From contig NZ_FOGI01000016.1 in assembly GCF_900111175.1 (NCBI RefSeq), positions 1-64,000 on the forward strand: 64,000 nt of DNA, in the 5' to 3' direction. The position numbers and the translations under genes are program-made. Source of the stretch: Actinokineospora terrae (GTDB lineage: Bacteria > Actinomycetota > Actinomycetes > Mycobacteriales > Pseudonocardiaceae). How positions within the stretch are numbered: position 1 is the stretch's first letter; each line of letters starts with the position of its first letter. The notes beneath the pieces are model-generated. The model was not told the DNA's origin. It worked only from the letters and a program-made list of their open reading frames with translations, and made no database searches. Below are positions 42,002 to 50,566 of this stretch, in pieces.

Positions 42002-45000
42002 TCAGGTCCCGGTGGTCAAGCCCTGCTCCGCCGCCACCGCCGAGCAACGCCTGACCCGCATCGACCACATCCCAGGCGTGAGGTCCGCCAGCTCCCCAAC
42101 CTCCCGGGTGCCGACCTGGGTGAACAGCGCCACCGCCCTGGCCCAGTGCGCGTCCGCCAGGCCCGGGTCGCTGTCCGCCTCGGCCGCCGCCAGGTCCCGC
42201 AGCGTGCGCGCCTGCCACAGCGGCAGCCGCAGCTCCGTCCACTTCCCCAGTGCGTCGGCCAGCAGCCGGACGGCCGCCTCGGCCTCACCCTCGGCCAGCG
42301 CCAGCTCCCCGAGCGTCCTGGTCACCAGCGCCACGCCGAACCGGTCGCCCTGGGTGGTGCACAGCGTCAGGCAGTCCGCGAGCGCCTCCGCCACCCCCGC
42401 CACCCTGCCCTGCCGGATCCGGGCCTTGGCCAGCGACTGGGCCGCGTACGTCGCCCCCAGCTGGTCGCCCGACCCGCGCAGGATGGCCTCGGCCTGCTCG
42501 CTGAGGGTCGCGGCCAGGTCCACCTCGTCCACCGCCCGGTGGCACAGGCTCAGCCCGCGCAGCGCCAGACCAGCGCCCCGCGGGTCGCCGAGCGCCCGGT
42601 AGGCGTCGGCGCAGCGGGTGAAGCGGGCGGCGGCCGAGGGCATGTCGCCGAGGTCGCGCCAGATGGAGGCCAGGCCGTAGTCGGCGGCGGCGACCACGCT
42701 GAGGTCACCGCCGCGTTCGCCGATCTGGGTGGCCCTGGCCAGGTGCTCGCGGGCCAGCCGGAACTGGGCCAGGTCGCGGTGCACGGTGCCGATGCCGACC
42801 AGGGCGATGGCCAGGGTCGCGTCGTCGTCGACCTTGCTCGCGCCGTCCGCCGCCTGGGTGAAGTGCGCCAGGGCGTCCGGGTACTCGTCCTTCTCGTAGT
42901 ACAGCTGGCCCAGCCCGGTCAGCACGGTGGCCTCCGCGCGCGTGTCGCCGGTGTCCCTGGCGGCGGCGAGGGCGACCTCGTGGGTGCGCTGCCAGCCGTC
43001 GAACTCGTTGCGCGCGGCGAACGGCGACGACAGCAGCGCGGCGATCAGCATCGTGGTCATCTCGTCGATGCCCAGCTCGTGCGCGCGCTCCACGGTCCGC
43101 ACCACGGCGGCGGTCTCCGAGCGGAACCAGCCGGACGGGTCCTGCTCGGTGTCCGCGACCAGCCTGGCGTCCAGGTCCACCCCCGCCCGCGGCGTGGTCC
43201 GCAGCCCGAGCGTCACCCTGGGCAGCCTGTTCGCCCCGGCCTCGACCAGGCACATCCACGCCGCCAGCGTGCGGCACACCGCGGCGGCCACCGCGTCCGC
43301 CGGTTCCTCGCGGTTGGCCTGCTCGGCGCCGAAGAGCTGCACCATGTCGTGGAAGCGGTAGCGCACCCGGCCGATCGCGTCGATCCCGGCGACCTCGACC
43401 AGCCGCAGGTCGACCAGCCGCTCCACCACGTCCTCCGCCTCGTCGACGCCGACCTCCAGCAGCGGGGCGGCCAGCCACGAGCCGAAGTCCGGCAGGTCGA
43501 GCAGGGCGAGCAGGTGGAACGCGTGCCGGTGGACGTCGTCGAGCTCGGCGTAGTTGAGCCGCAGCCCGCACCGCACGGCCAGGTCGCCGTCGGCGGGTTC
43601 GTCGAGCCTGCCGCGCTCGTCGGAGAGCCGGGCGGCCAGCGCCCGCAGCGGCCAGTTCGGTCTGGCCAGCAGCTTCGCGCCGGCCGCGCGCACCGCGAGC
43701 GGGATCCCGCCGCACAGCTCGGCGATGGTCGCCGCCGCGATCGGCTCCGACTCCACCCGGCTCAGCCCGACCACCCGGCCCAGCATCCGCATCGACGCCT
43801 CGGTGGACAGCAGGTCCAGCTCCACCCGCACCACACCGAGCAGCCCGGGCAACCGCGTCCGGCTGGTCACGATCACCAGGCAGTTCGGCGCCTGCGGCAG
43901 CAGGTACCTGACCTGCTCGGCGTCCCTGGCGTTGTCCAGCACGATCAGCAGCCGCTTGTCCGCGACCCGCCTGCCGAACAGCTCGACCCGCTCCGCGAAG
44001 TCGGTCGGCACATCTCCCGCCGCCACCCCGAGCGCGCCGAGGAACCGGCTGAGCACCTCGTGCGCGCCCAGGTCGCGGCCGCTGCCGCGCAGGTCGGCGA
44101 ACAGCTGCCCGTCCGGGTAGCGCACCCGCAGCCGGTGCGCGGCGTGCACCGCCAGCGCCGACTTGCCGGTCCCCGGGGCGCCGGACACCAGCACCGCGGG
44201 CGCCGTCGCCGCACCGGCCTCGCTCAACGCCATGATCGTGTGCAGCTGCTCGGCCCGACCGGTGAAGTCGCTGACGTCCGGCGGCAGGTGCCTGGGCACG
44301 GTGTGCTGCACGACCGCGGGCGAGCGCGGCCTGCGCTTGGTGGTCGTGGAGCGCAGTGAGCCGTTCAGGATCGCCGAGTGCAGCTCCCGCAGCTCGTCAC
44401 CCGGCTCGACCCCGAGCTGGGCCATCAGGTGCTCGCGGCCGTTGCGGTACACCGCGAGCGCGTCGCCCTGCCTGCCGCTCTCGTGCAGCGCGCGCATCAG
44501 CAGCACCCTGGACTGCTGGCGCAGCGGGTGCGTGTTGACCAGGCGGCGCAGGTGGGCGGCGACCTCACCGGCCCTGCCCTGCTGCAGCATGCACCTGGCC
44601 AGGCCCTCCTCGGCGGCCAACCGCTCGTCGGCCAGGCTGGCCGAGCGGGTCCTGGCGAAACCGGCGTCGACCCCGCCGAACGCCGGACCCCGCCACAGCC
44701 GCAGCGCCTGCTCGTAGAGGCCGGTCGCCGAGTCGTGGTCGAGCTGGCGCTCGGCGTGCCTGGCCGCGTACAGGTGGTTCTCGAAGCTCTCCAGGTCGCT
44801 GTCGGTCGGGTCGACGTCGAGCAGGTAACCGGGGGCCTTGGTGGTCAGCGACCCCCGCCGCCCGGCCGCCGTGACCGCCCGCCGCACCAGCGACACGTAG
44901 GTGTGCACCAGCGCCACCGCCGACGCCGGCGGCGAGTCGTCCCACAGCAGGTCGATGAGCCGCTCGGTCGGCACCACTTGCCGCGGCTGCATCATCAGCG

Positions 45001-45100
45001 CGGCGAGCAGCGCCTTCGGTTTCGCCCCGCCGAGGGCGATGACCGGGTCCTCCGACTCGTCGGATCTGATCTCCACCTGCCCCAGCACCAGGATGCGCAC
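42002..45100 (-). CDS. SARP/AfsR-type transcriptional regulator (BTAD, NB-ARC, TPR)
   Basis: 1032 aa. Residues 1-95 form an OmpR-like winged helix (RILVLGQVEIRSD, then GAKPKALLAALMMQPRQVVPTERLIDLLW). Residues ~96-245 form the bacterial transcriptional activator domain (VDPTDSDLESFENHLYAARHA to LGVEPGDELRELHSAIL). An NB-ARC-type STAND ATPase follows, with Walker A VSGAPGTGKSALAVHAA near 308 and RLLIVLDNARD as Walker B. From ~650 there are several TPR units (ATVLTGLGQLYYEKDEYPDALAHFTQAAD and similar). This is the AfsR layout of pathway activators. It is downstream of dprE2 in the same direction after 271 bp. Targets are unknown. Confidence 0.92.
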   Translation of the reverse strand: MRILVLGQVEIRSDESEDPVIALGGAKPKALLAALMMQPRQVVPTERLIDLLWDDSPPASAVALVHTYVSLVRRAVTAAGRRGSLTTKAPGYLLDVDPTDSDLESFENHLYAARHAERQLDHDSATGLYEQALRLWRGPAFGGVDAGFARTRSASLADERLAAEEGLARCMLQQGRAGEVAAHLRRLVNTHPLRQQSRVLLMRALHESGRQGDALAVYRNGREHLMAQLGVEPGDELRELHSAILNGSLRSTTTKRRPRSPAVVQHTVPRHLPPDVSDFTGRAEQLHTIMALSEAGAATAPAVLVSGAPGTGKSALAVHAAHRLRVRYPDGQLFADLRGSGRDLGAHEVLSRFLGALGVAAGDVPTDFAERVELFGRRVADKRLLIVLDNARDAEQVRYLLPQAPNCLVIVTSRTRLPGLLGVVRVELDLLSTEASMRMLGRVVGLSRVESEPIAAATIAELCGGIPLAVRAAGAKLLARPNWPLRALAARLSDERGRLDEPADGDLAVRCGLRLNYAELDDVHRHAFHLLALLDLPDFGSWLAAPLLEVGVDEAEDVVERLVDLRLVEVAGIDAIGRVRYRFHDMVQLFGAEQANREEPADAVAAAVCRTLAAWMCLVEAGANRLPRVTLGLRTTPRAGVDLDARLVADTEQDPSGWFRSETAAVVRTVERAHELGIDEMTTMLIAALLSSPFAARNEFDGWQRTHEVALAAARDTGDTRAEATVLTGLGQLYYEKDEYPDALAHFTQAADGASKVDDDATLAIALVGIGTVHRDLAQFRLAREHLARATQIGERGGDLSVVAAADYGLASIWRDLGDMPSAAARFTRCADAYRALGDPRGAGLALRGLSLCHRAVDEVDLAATLSEQAEAILRGSGDQLGATYAAQSLAKARIRQGRVAGVAEALADCLTLCTTQGDRFGVALVTRTLGELALAEGEAEAAVRLLADALGKWTELRLPLWQARTLRDLAAAEADSDPGLADAHWARAVALFTQVGTREVGELADLTPGMWSMRVRRCSAVAAEQGLTTGT

Positions 45101-45371
45101 GTCTCTACCCCCAGGTCAGTGTGCTTGGTGACCACTATCGGCCGTCGCGTCCGGGAAGTCACCACCACCGCGTCAGCGGCTCGGTGACCGGTGGCATCGA
45201 CGCGTTCGGCGCGCACGGGACGCGGGCGCCCGGCTGCCGGGAGATCGGGCGCCGGTACCGCGCCGACCCGGTCCCGGCCTGCGCGAACACCCCGTCGAGC
45301 GCCATCGGTCCCCCCTCCGCCACCTCGTGGGGATGCTAGCCCGGCGCGCACCGGGCGATGGGGCGAACGGT
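45101..45371. other. intergenic region upstream of the SARP gene
   Basis: This 271-bp region separates dprE2 (stop at 45372) from the SARP gene (start 45100), both on the minus strand. It should hold the SARP promoter. I see no hairpin terminator, no clear operator and no convincing short gene. Confidence 0.4.
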
Positions 45372-46127
45372 TCAGATGGGAAGTTTGCGGAAAATGGGTC
45401 GCGGAACGTGCCGCAGGACCGACATCACAACCCGCCACGGCGCGGGTGCCCACACCAGTTCGCGGCGCGAGCGCACCGCGTCGACCGCGATCTGGGCGAC
45501 CTTGTCGGCGGTGGTGGCCAGCGGCGCGGCCTTGAGGCCCTCGGTCATCTTGGTGTGCACGAACCCGGGCCGCACGACCGTGACGGTGATCCCCTGCGGC
45601 CGCAGCGCCTCGCCGAGGCCCAGGTAGAAGCCGTCGAACCCGGCCTTGGTGGAGCCGTAGACGAAGTTCGACCTGCGCACCCGCTCTCCGGCGACCGACG
45701 ACAGGGCGATCACCGAACCGTGGCCCTGCGCGCGCAGCCGCTCGGCCAGCGCGATGCCGACCGACACCGCCGCCGTGTAGTTCACCTGGGCCGCCTCGAC
45801 GCCTGCCGCGTGGTCCTGCCACAGCTGCTCGGCGTCCCCGAGCACGCCGAACGCGACGACCGTCACGTCGATGTCGCCGTCGCCGAACGCCTCGGCGACC
45901 ACCTTCGGGTGCGAGTCGAAGTCGCGGGCGTCGAAGGCGACCGTGCGCACCGTGGCGCCCAGGGCGCGCAGCTGCTCGGCGGCGGCGTCCAGCCGGGGCG
46001 ACGGCCGCGCGGCGAGGGTCACCGCCAGCGGGCGCTGCTTGGCGTAGTTGGCGGCGATGGCCAGCCCGATCTCGGACGTGCCACCGAGCAGGAGCAGGGA
46101 CTGCGGGGTACCGACTGCGTTGATCAA
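45372..46127 (-). CDS. dprE2: decaprenylphospho-2-keto-ribose reductase DprE2
   Basis: 251-aa short-chain dehydrogenase that reduces the 2-keto intermediate from DprE1, using NADH, to decaprenyl-phosphoryl-arabinose. It aligns along its length with M. tuberculosis Rv3791. It has SLLLLGGTSEIGLAIAANYA (cofactor motif), VTVVAFGVLGDAEQLW, YTAAVSVG, ALSSVAGERVRRSNFVYGSTKAG (Ser and YxxxK of the active site) and the C-terminus RHVPRPIFRKLPI. I chose TTG at 46127, which overlaps the dprE1 stop by 4 nt (TTGA) and matches the N-terminal INAVGTPQS pattern. The two enzymes act as one epimerase pair. Confidence 0.95.
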   Translation of the reverse strand: MINAVGTPQSLLLLGGTSEIGLAIAANYAKQRPLAVTLAARPSPRLDAAAEQLRALGATVRTVAFDARDFDSHPKVVAEAFGDGDIDVTVVAFGVLGDAEQLWQDHAAGVEAAQVNYTAAVSVGIALAERLRAQGHGSVIALSSVAGERVRRSNFVYGSTKAGFDGFYLGLGEALRPQGITVTVVRPGFVHTKMTEGLKAAPLATTADKVAQIAVDAVRSRRELVWAPAPWRVVMSVLRHVPRPIFRKLPI

Positions 46128-47491
46128 AGTCCGAGCCTTCGCGATTGGTCCGAGGTGAACAGGCCGTCCGGGTCGACCGAGTGCCGCACCTTGCGCCACT
46201 CGTCGAGCCCCGGGTACATCCGGTGGAAGGTCTCCGGCGCCGTGCGCGAGTCCTTGGCCAGGTAGAGCCGACCACCGGCGGCCAGGACCTGCTCGTCCAG
46301 CCGCGCGCAGAACTCGTGCAGCCCCGGCGCGATCGGGAAGTCGACGGTGACCGTCCACCCCGGCTGGGGGAACGACAGCGGCGCCCGGTTGCCCTCGCCC
46401 ATGCGCTTGAACACGTTGAGGAACGACACGTGCCCCGACTCGGCCATCTGCCGGATGATCGAGCGCAGCTCGGTGTCGGCGCTGAACGGGATGATGAACT
46501 GGTACTGCAGGAAGCCGTGGGTGCCGTAGGCCCGGTTCCACTCACCGAACATGTCCAGCGGGTGGTAGAACGCGGTCAGGTTCATGACCTGCCCGCGCGA
46601 CTGCTTCGGCGCCTTGCGGTACCAGGCCTCGCCCAGCATCCGGAAGGTCAGCTTGTTGGCCAGGCCGTTGGGGAACGCGTCCGGCAGCGTCAGCAGCTGC
46701 GGGGCGTCGAAGCGCAGCGGGTCCTTGCGGTACTTCTTGGGCAGCTCGTCGAGCTTGGCCAGCGAACCGCGGGAGAACACCGCGCGGCCCAGCCTGCCGT
46801 CGGTGGAGATCGAGTCGAACCACGCCATCGAGTACTCGTAGGTGTCGTCCGAGCCGTCGGAGAACACCTCCAGCGTCTCGTCCAGGTTCGCGGTGCGGTC
46901 GGTGTCGGAGATGAAGTACGCCGACTCGGTGTGCTTGAGCGCCACCGTGGCCCGCAGGACGATCCCGGTCAGGCCCATGCCGCCGACCGTCGCCCAGAAC
47001 AGGTCCGACTCCGGGCCGTCCGGGGTGAGGGTGCGGACCGAGCCGTCCGCGGTCAGCAGGTCCAGCGACCGCACGTGGTTGCCGAAGCTGCCCGCGCTGT
47101 GGTGGTTCTTGCCGTGGATGTCCGAGCCGATCGCGCCGCCGATGGTCACCTGGCGGGTGCCGGGCAGCACCGGGACCCAGAGGCCGAACGGCAGCGCCGC
47201 CCGCATCAGCTGGTCCAGGTTCACCCCGGCGTCGAGCACCGCGAGGCCGGAGTCGGCGTCGATCGAGTGGATGCGGTCGAGGCCGGTCATGTCCACGACC
47301 AGGCCACCCGCGTTCTGCGCCGGGTCGCCGTAGGACCGGCCGAGGCCGCGGGCGATGACCCCGCGCGGTCCGGCCGAGGCGATCGCGGCGATGACGTCCT
47401 CGGGAGTGGTGGGGGTGGCGACCGAGGCAACCGTCGGCGCGGTGCGTCCCCAGCCGGTCAGCCTCCGCGTCTCGTACTTTCCTGGCTCCAC
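46124..47491 (-). CDS. dprE1: decaprenylphosphoryl-ribose 2-oxidase DprE1 (Thr at the benzothiazinone cysteine position)
   Basis: 455-aa VAO-type flavoenzyme oxidising decaprenyl-phosphoryl-ribose at C2. The FAD-binding segment ARGLGRSYGDPAQNAGG, active-site IHGKNHHSAGSFGNH and catalytic Lys413 in LYLAKDSRT are conserved. The motif that reads WN(I/V)CVDFPI in M. tuberculosis reads WTVTVDFPI here. Residue 382 (46346-46348, codon ACC) is therefore Thr instead of the Cys387 targeted covalently by benzothiazinones. The offset of five residues is the same at Cys387/Thr382 and Lys418/Lys413, so the alignment is firm. It is followed by dprE2 with a 4-nt overlap and is divergent from gtrA. Confidence 0.96.
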   Translation of the reverse strand: MEPGKYETRRLTGWGRTAPTVASVATPTTPEDVIAAIASAGPRGVIARGLGRSYGDPAQNAGGLVVDMTGLDRIHSIDADSGLAVLDAGVNLDQLMRAALPFGLWVPVLPGTRQVTIGGAIGSDIHGKNHHSAGSFGNHVRSLDLLTADGSVRTLTPDGPESDLFWATVGGMGLTGIVLRATVALKHTESAYFISDTDRTANLDETLEVFSDGSDDTYEYSMAWFDSISTDGRLGRAVFSRGSLAKLDELPKKYRKDPLRFDAPQLLTLPDAFPNGLANKLTFRMLGEAWYRKAPKQSRGQVMNLTAFYHPLDMFGEWNRAYGTHGFLQYQFIIPFSADTELRSIIRQMAESGHVSFLNVFKRMGEGNRAPLSFPQPGWTVTVDFPIAPGLHEFCARLDEQVLAAGGRLYLAKDSRTAPETFHRMYPGLDEWRKVRHSVDPDGLFTSDQSRRLGL

Positions 47492-47568
47492 CGGACCCAG
47501 GGTAGCCGGGCCGTCGCGCGCTCCTAGACTTGTCCCCGCGGTCGGGGCCGAACAGGGGACGTGACGAG

Positions 47569-47991
47569 ATGGCCGAGGTCCGAGACGACACCCAGCGGGT
47601 CGGGTTGCTCCAGCAGCTCGTCCGGTTCGTGCTGGTCGGTGGTTTCTGCGCGCTGGTCGACTCCGGGGCCTACTGGCTGCTGCTGCAGTCGGGCCTGTGG
47701 GTGCACCTGGCGAAGGCGCTCAGCTTCGTCCTGGGCACCACCACGGCGTACTTCCTCAACAAGCGGTTCACCTTCACCGACGCCGCCGACCGCGGCGCGG
47801 GGCAGGCCGGGGGGTTCGCGCTGCTCTACACGGTGACGTTCTTCGTCAACGTGGGCACCAACGCGCTGATGCTGGCCGTGCTGCCGACCTTCCGCTGGGA
47901 GTACGCGGTGGCCTGGGTGATCGCCCAGGGCGTCGGCACCACGATCAACTTCGTGCTGCTGCGGACGGTGGTGTTCCGCGCCGGTCGCTAG
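47569..47991 (+). CDS. GtrA family membrane protein (Rv3789-like)
   Basis: 140-aa protein with four transmembrane helices and the GtrA/DPMS family pattern: QLVRFVLVGGFCALVDSGAYWLLL, then FVLGTTTAYFLNKRFTFTD, with N-K-R-F/W-T-F as the signature. The ATG at 47569 has AGGGGAC 11 nt upstream; a TAGACT box lies ~40 bp further up. In mycobacteria the homologue Rv3789 sits next to dprE1 and has been proposed to flip decaprenyl-phosphoryl-arabinose or to anchor arabinogalactan enzymes. It is divergent from dprE1 here, keeping the linkage. Confidence 0.9.
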   Translation: MAEVRDDTQRVGLLQQLVRFVLVGGFCALVDSGAYWLLLQSGLWVHLAKALSFVLGTTTAYFLNKRFTFTDAADRGAGQAGGFALLYTVTFFVNVGTNALMLAVLPTFRWEYAVAWVIAQGVGTTINFVLLRTVVFRAGR

Positions 47992-47995
47992 GTGG

Positions 47996-48268
47996 CTAGT
48001 TGCTGGCGAACCCGTGGGTGCGGTTGCTGGGGGTGCCGTAGACCTTCACGTGCGCGGGCAGCGTGTCCATGTGGGCGCTCGCGACGTGTCCGAAGTTGAC
48101 CGCCGCCGTGGTGCCGTCCGCCAAGTCCGGGGTGTCGACGCCACCGGAGGCCATCAGCACCGGCAGCCGCGCGGACAGGCTCTTGGCACTGCGCTCCGAC
48201 AGGGAGAAGATGAGGGGCTCCCCGCCGCTGGCGAGGTGCAGGACGAGGGCGTGCCGCTGTTCGCTCAT
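47996..48268 (-). CDS. small hypothetical protein
   Basis: 90 aa, unrecognised. The sequence (SEQRHALVLHLASGGEPLIF, then SARLPVLMASGG and AVNFGHVASAHMDTLP) looks like a compact alpha/beta fold with no membrane helix. Codon bias is consistent with coding. I chose the ATG at 48268; an upstream ATG at 48289 would add seven residues (SWCPQP). It converges on gtrA with a 4-bp gap and is divergent from the DUF6817 gene. A ligand-binding or regulatory role cannot be judged. Confidence 0.6.
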   Translation of the reverse strand: MSEQRHALVLHLASGGEPLIFSLSERSAKSLSARLPVLMASGGVDTPDLADGTTAAVNFGHVASAHMDTLPAHVKVYGTPSNRTHGFASN

Positions 48269-48349
48269 GGGCTGAGGACACCACGACAACCGTTGTCTGG
48301 CAAGGGAAGTTCACCCGTAGCGGATCCGCTGAGAGCGGAAACGCCGGGG

Positions 48350-48355
48350 TAGCCT
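48350..48355 (+). promoter_or_regulatory. -10 box for the leaderless DUF6817 gene
   Basis: TAGCCT ends 7 nt before the ATG at 48363. No ribosome site is present. Confidence 0.45.
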
Positions 48356-48362
48356 GGCAACC

Positions 48363-48869
48363 ATGATCGAGGAGTTGCTCGCCGCCCGCGGGGCAGGTGA
48401 ACTCGCCCACCCCGGCGGCACCCTGCTCGCCCACCTCGGTCGCACCCGCGACGCCCTAGCCGCCTGGGGCGCCCGCCCGGCGCTACAGACCGCAGGACTG
48501 GCCCACGCCGCCTACGGCACCGACGGCTTCCCGCACTCCCTGCTCTCCCCCCACGAACGCCCAGTCCTAGTCGACTACATCGGCGTCGAAGCCGAAGCCA
48601 TCGTGTACGCCTACTGCGCCCTGGACCGCGCCTTCAGCTACCCCCGCCTCCTCACCGGCATAGTCCGCGACCGCTTCACCGGCACCGCCAGCCAAGTCGA
48701 CAACGGCCTACTCCGAGACATAGTCGAACTCACCTACGCCAACGAACTAGACGTCATGACCCAAAGCCCCCTCTTACGCCGCCGCCACGCCGCCGAACTC
48801 CGCCTGCGCTTGACCTCGTGGTCCGCCTACGCAAGCCTTCCCGCGGTAGAGGCCTTGGAACGGCTCTAG
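48363..48869 (+). CDS. DUF6817-like protein
   Basis: 168 aa, helical, soluble. It contains ELAHPGGTLLAHLGRTRD, AAWGARPALQTAGLAHAAYG and LVDYIGVEAEAIVYAYC. This His-rich pattern (H-x-G, H-L-x-R, A-H-A-A-Y-G) is that of the DUF6817 group and recalls HD-like metal-binding proteins. Function is unknown. The second half uses an unusually C-rich codon choice with several CTA and ATA codons, which are rare in the neighbours. It overlaps the convergent glfT1 gene by 4 bp at its 3' end. Confidence 0.7.
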   Translation: MIEELLAARGAGELAHPGGTLLAHLGRTRDALAAWGARPALQTAGLAHAAYGTDGFPHSLLSPHERPVLVDYIGVEAEAIVYAYCALDRAFSYPRLLTGIVRDRFTGTASQVDNGLLRDIVELTYANELDVMTQSPLLRRRHAAELRLRLTSWSAYASLPAVEALERL

Positions 48870-49762
48870 TGCCGGAAGAAGCGCTCTTGCTGCCCTCGCC
48901 GGACCAGTTTGAGCCATTCGTAGAAGGCTTTCGGGTCGCGTTTGGTGCCGAGGAAGTACAGGCCGAAGCGGAAGACCTCCAGCATGCCCAGTTTGCGCAT
49001 GCCCGGCTGCGACAGCAGGTAACCCCGGTTGCGGTACGTGTAGTAGCGCTTCACCGCGTTGTCCGGGTCCTGCGCGTGCAGCTTGCCGCCGAGCATGGGC
49101 TTGAACTCGTCGCTGCCGTCCGGGTGCAGGTAGGCGGCGCGCAGGCAGGTGCCGAAGGGGAGGCCGGAGCGGACGAGGCGGCGGTGGATCTCGACCTCGT
49201 CGCCGCGGAAGAAGAGGCGGTAGTCGGGGACGCCGACCACGTCGAGGGTGTCGGCGCGGAAGAGGGCGCCGTTGAACAGGGACGCGATGCCGGGCAGGAA
49301 GTCCTCGCCGAGCTGGTCGGCGTCGCGCTTCCAGGTCAGGCCGCGGCGCAGCGGGAAGGCCAGCTTCTCGGGGTGCTCGATGTTGGTCACCATCGGTGAC
49401 ACCTCGGCCAGCCCGCGCCGCTCGGCCACGTCCAGCAGGGTCGCCAGCACGGACTCGTCGGCGGGGCGGCCGTCGTCGTCGGCCAGCCACAGCCAGTCGG
49501 CGCCCATCGCCAGGGCGTGCAGGATGCCCAGCGCGAAACCGCCCGCGCCGCCCAGGTTGCGGTGCGACGGCAGGTAGGTGGTGGGCAGCGGACTGGACTC
49601 GACCACGTCCTGCGCCGAGTCGTCCGGGCCGTTGTCGACCACGACGAGGTGGTCCGGCGGCCGGGTCTGCGCCGCGATCATCTTCAGGGAGTCGGACAGG
49701 AGTGCTCGCCGGTGCCTGGTGACCACCACGGCCACCACGGCACCCGTCGGCAACCGCCTCAT
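48866..49762 (-). CDS. glfT1: galactofuranosyltransferase GlfT1
   Basis: 298-aa GT2 enzyme that adds the first galactofuranose residues to the decaprenyl-diphospho-GlcNAc-rhamnose primer. It opens VVAVVVTRHRRALLSDSLKM and has VVVDNGPDDSAQDVV, the NLGGAGGFALGI motif shared with GlfT2, WLWLADDDGRP (metal motif), and FFRGDEVEIHRRL. No N-terminal beta-sandwich is present, and the length fits M. tuberculosis Rv3782 (~304 aa). The ATG at 49762 overlaps the wzt stop by one base (TGATG), giving a coupled wzm-wzt-glfT1 operon in the same set as mycobacterial Rv3781-Rv3783. Confidence 0.93.
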   Translation of the reverse strand: MRRLPTGAVVAVVVTRHRRALLSDSLKMIAAQTRPPDHLVVVDNGPDDSAQDVVESSPLPTTYLPSHRNLGGAGGFALGILHALAMGADWLWLADDDGRPADESVLATLLDVAERRGLAEVSPMVTNIEHPEKLAFPLRRGLTWKRDADQLGEDFLPGIASLFNGALFRADTLDVVGVPDYRLFFRGDEVEIHRRLVRSGLPFGTCLRAAYLHPDGSDEFKPMLGGKLHAQDPDNAVKRYYTYRNRGYLLSQPGMRKLGMLEVFRFGLYFLGTKRDPKAFYEWLKLVRRGQQERFFRH

Positions 49763-50550
49763 CACTTCTCGCCGAGCCTTTCCAGGGTCTCCGGGCTCAT
49801 GCCTTCCAGCGGGTCGCGGCCCTTGTACGCGGTCAGCACCTCGCGCAGGTCGCCGTGCATCTTGATCCGGCCCTCGTCCATCCAGATGGCCGTGTTGCAC
49901 AGCTCGAAGAGCAGTTCGTCGGAGTGCGAGGCGAACACCAGCATGCCCGACCGGCGCACCAGGTCGACCAGCCGGTCCCGCGCCTTGGCCATGAACGCCG
50001 CGTCCACCGCGCCGATGCCCTCGTCGAGCAGCAGGATCTCCGGGTCGATCGAGGTGACCACGCCCAGCGCCAGCCGCACCCGCATGCCGGTCGAGTAGGT
50101 GCGCAGCGGCAGGTGCAGGTAGTCGCCCAGCTCGGTGAACTGGGAGATGTCCTCCACCCGGTCCTGCATCTGCTTGCGGGTCATGCCCAGGAACAGGCCG
50201 CGGATGAGGATGTTCTCCAGGCCGGAGATCTCCGGGTCCATGCCGACCGCGAGGTCGAAGACCGGCGCGATCTTGCCGTGGATCTCCGAGGTGCCCCTGG
50301 TCGGCTCGTAGATGCCCGACAGCAGGCGCAGCAGGGTCGACTTGCCCGCGCCGTTGTGCCCGATCAGGGCGACCCGGTCACCGTCGCGCAGGCTCAGGCT
50401 GATGTCCTGCAGCGCCTCGATGATCGGGACCCGCGCCTCGGTGCCGATCTTGCCGCCGACCTTGCCGAGCACGGCCTTCTTCAGCGAGCGCGTCTTGGCG
50501 TCGAAGATCGGGAAGTCCACGCAGGCGTTGCGTACGTCGATGCTGACCAT
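49762..50550 (-). CDS. wzt: galactan ABC exporter ATPase (Wzt, Rv3781-like)
   Basis: 262-aa ABC transporter nucleotide-binding protein. Walker A is ALIGHNGAGKSTLLRLLSG, the signature is TYSTGMRVRLALGV, Walker B is EILLLDEGIGAVD, and the switch His is FASHSDEL. An N-terminal extension (VDFPIFDAKTRSLKKAVLGKVGG) typical of polysaccharide exporters is present, and no C-terminal carbohydrate-binding domain is seen. In mycobacteria Wzm/Wzt export lipid-linked galactan. The start is ATG at 50550 with GAGGCAGCC upstream; the wzm gene precedes it by 16 bp. Confidence 0.94.
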   Translation of the reverse strand: MVSIDVRNACVDFPIFDAKTRSLKKAVLGKVGGKIGTEARVPIIEALQDISLSLRDGDRVALIGHNGAGKSTLLRLLSGIYEPTRGTSEIHGKIAPVFDLAVGMDPEISGLENILIRGLFLGMTRKQMQDRVEDISQFTELGDYLHLPLRTYSTGMRVRLALGVVTSIDPEILLLDEGIGAVDAAFMAKARDRLVDLVRRSGMLVFASHSDELLFELCNTAIWMDEGRIKMHGDLREVLTAYKGRDPLEGMSPETLERLGEK

Positions 50551-50566
50551 GGTGCGGCTGCCTCGC

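Noticed and set aside
41924..44359. Plus-strand frame of ~810 codons opposite the SARP gene
   Set aside because: Antisense shadow. It is Gln/Arg/Pro-rich and would start inside element A. The minus-strand SARP domains are clear.
45358..45370. A third terminus of the inverted-repeat element (GATGGGGCGAAC)
   Set aside because: Only about 12 bases match, there is no partner arm, and it directly precedes the dprE2 stop codon. Most likely chance.
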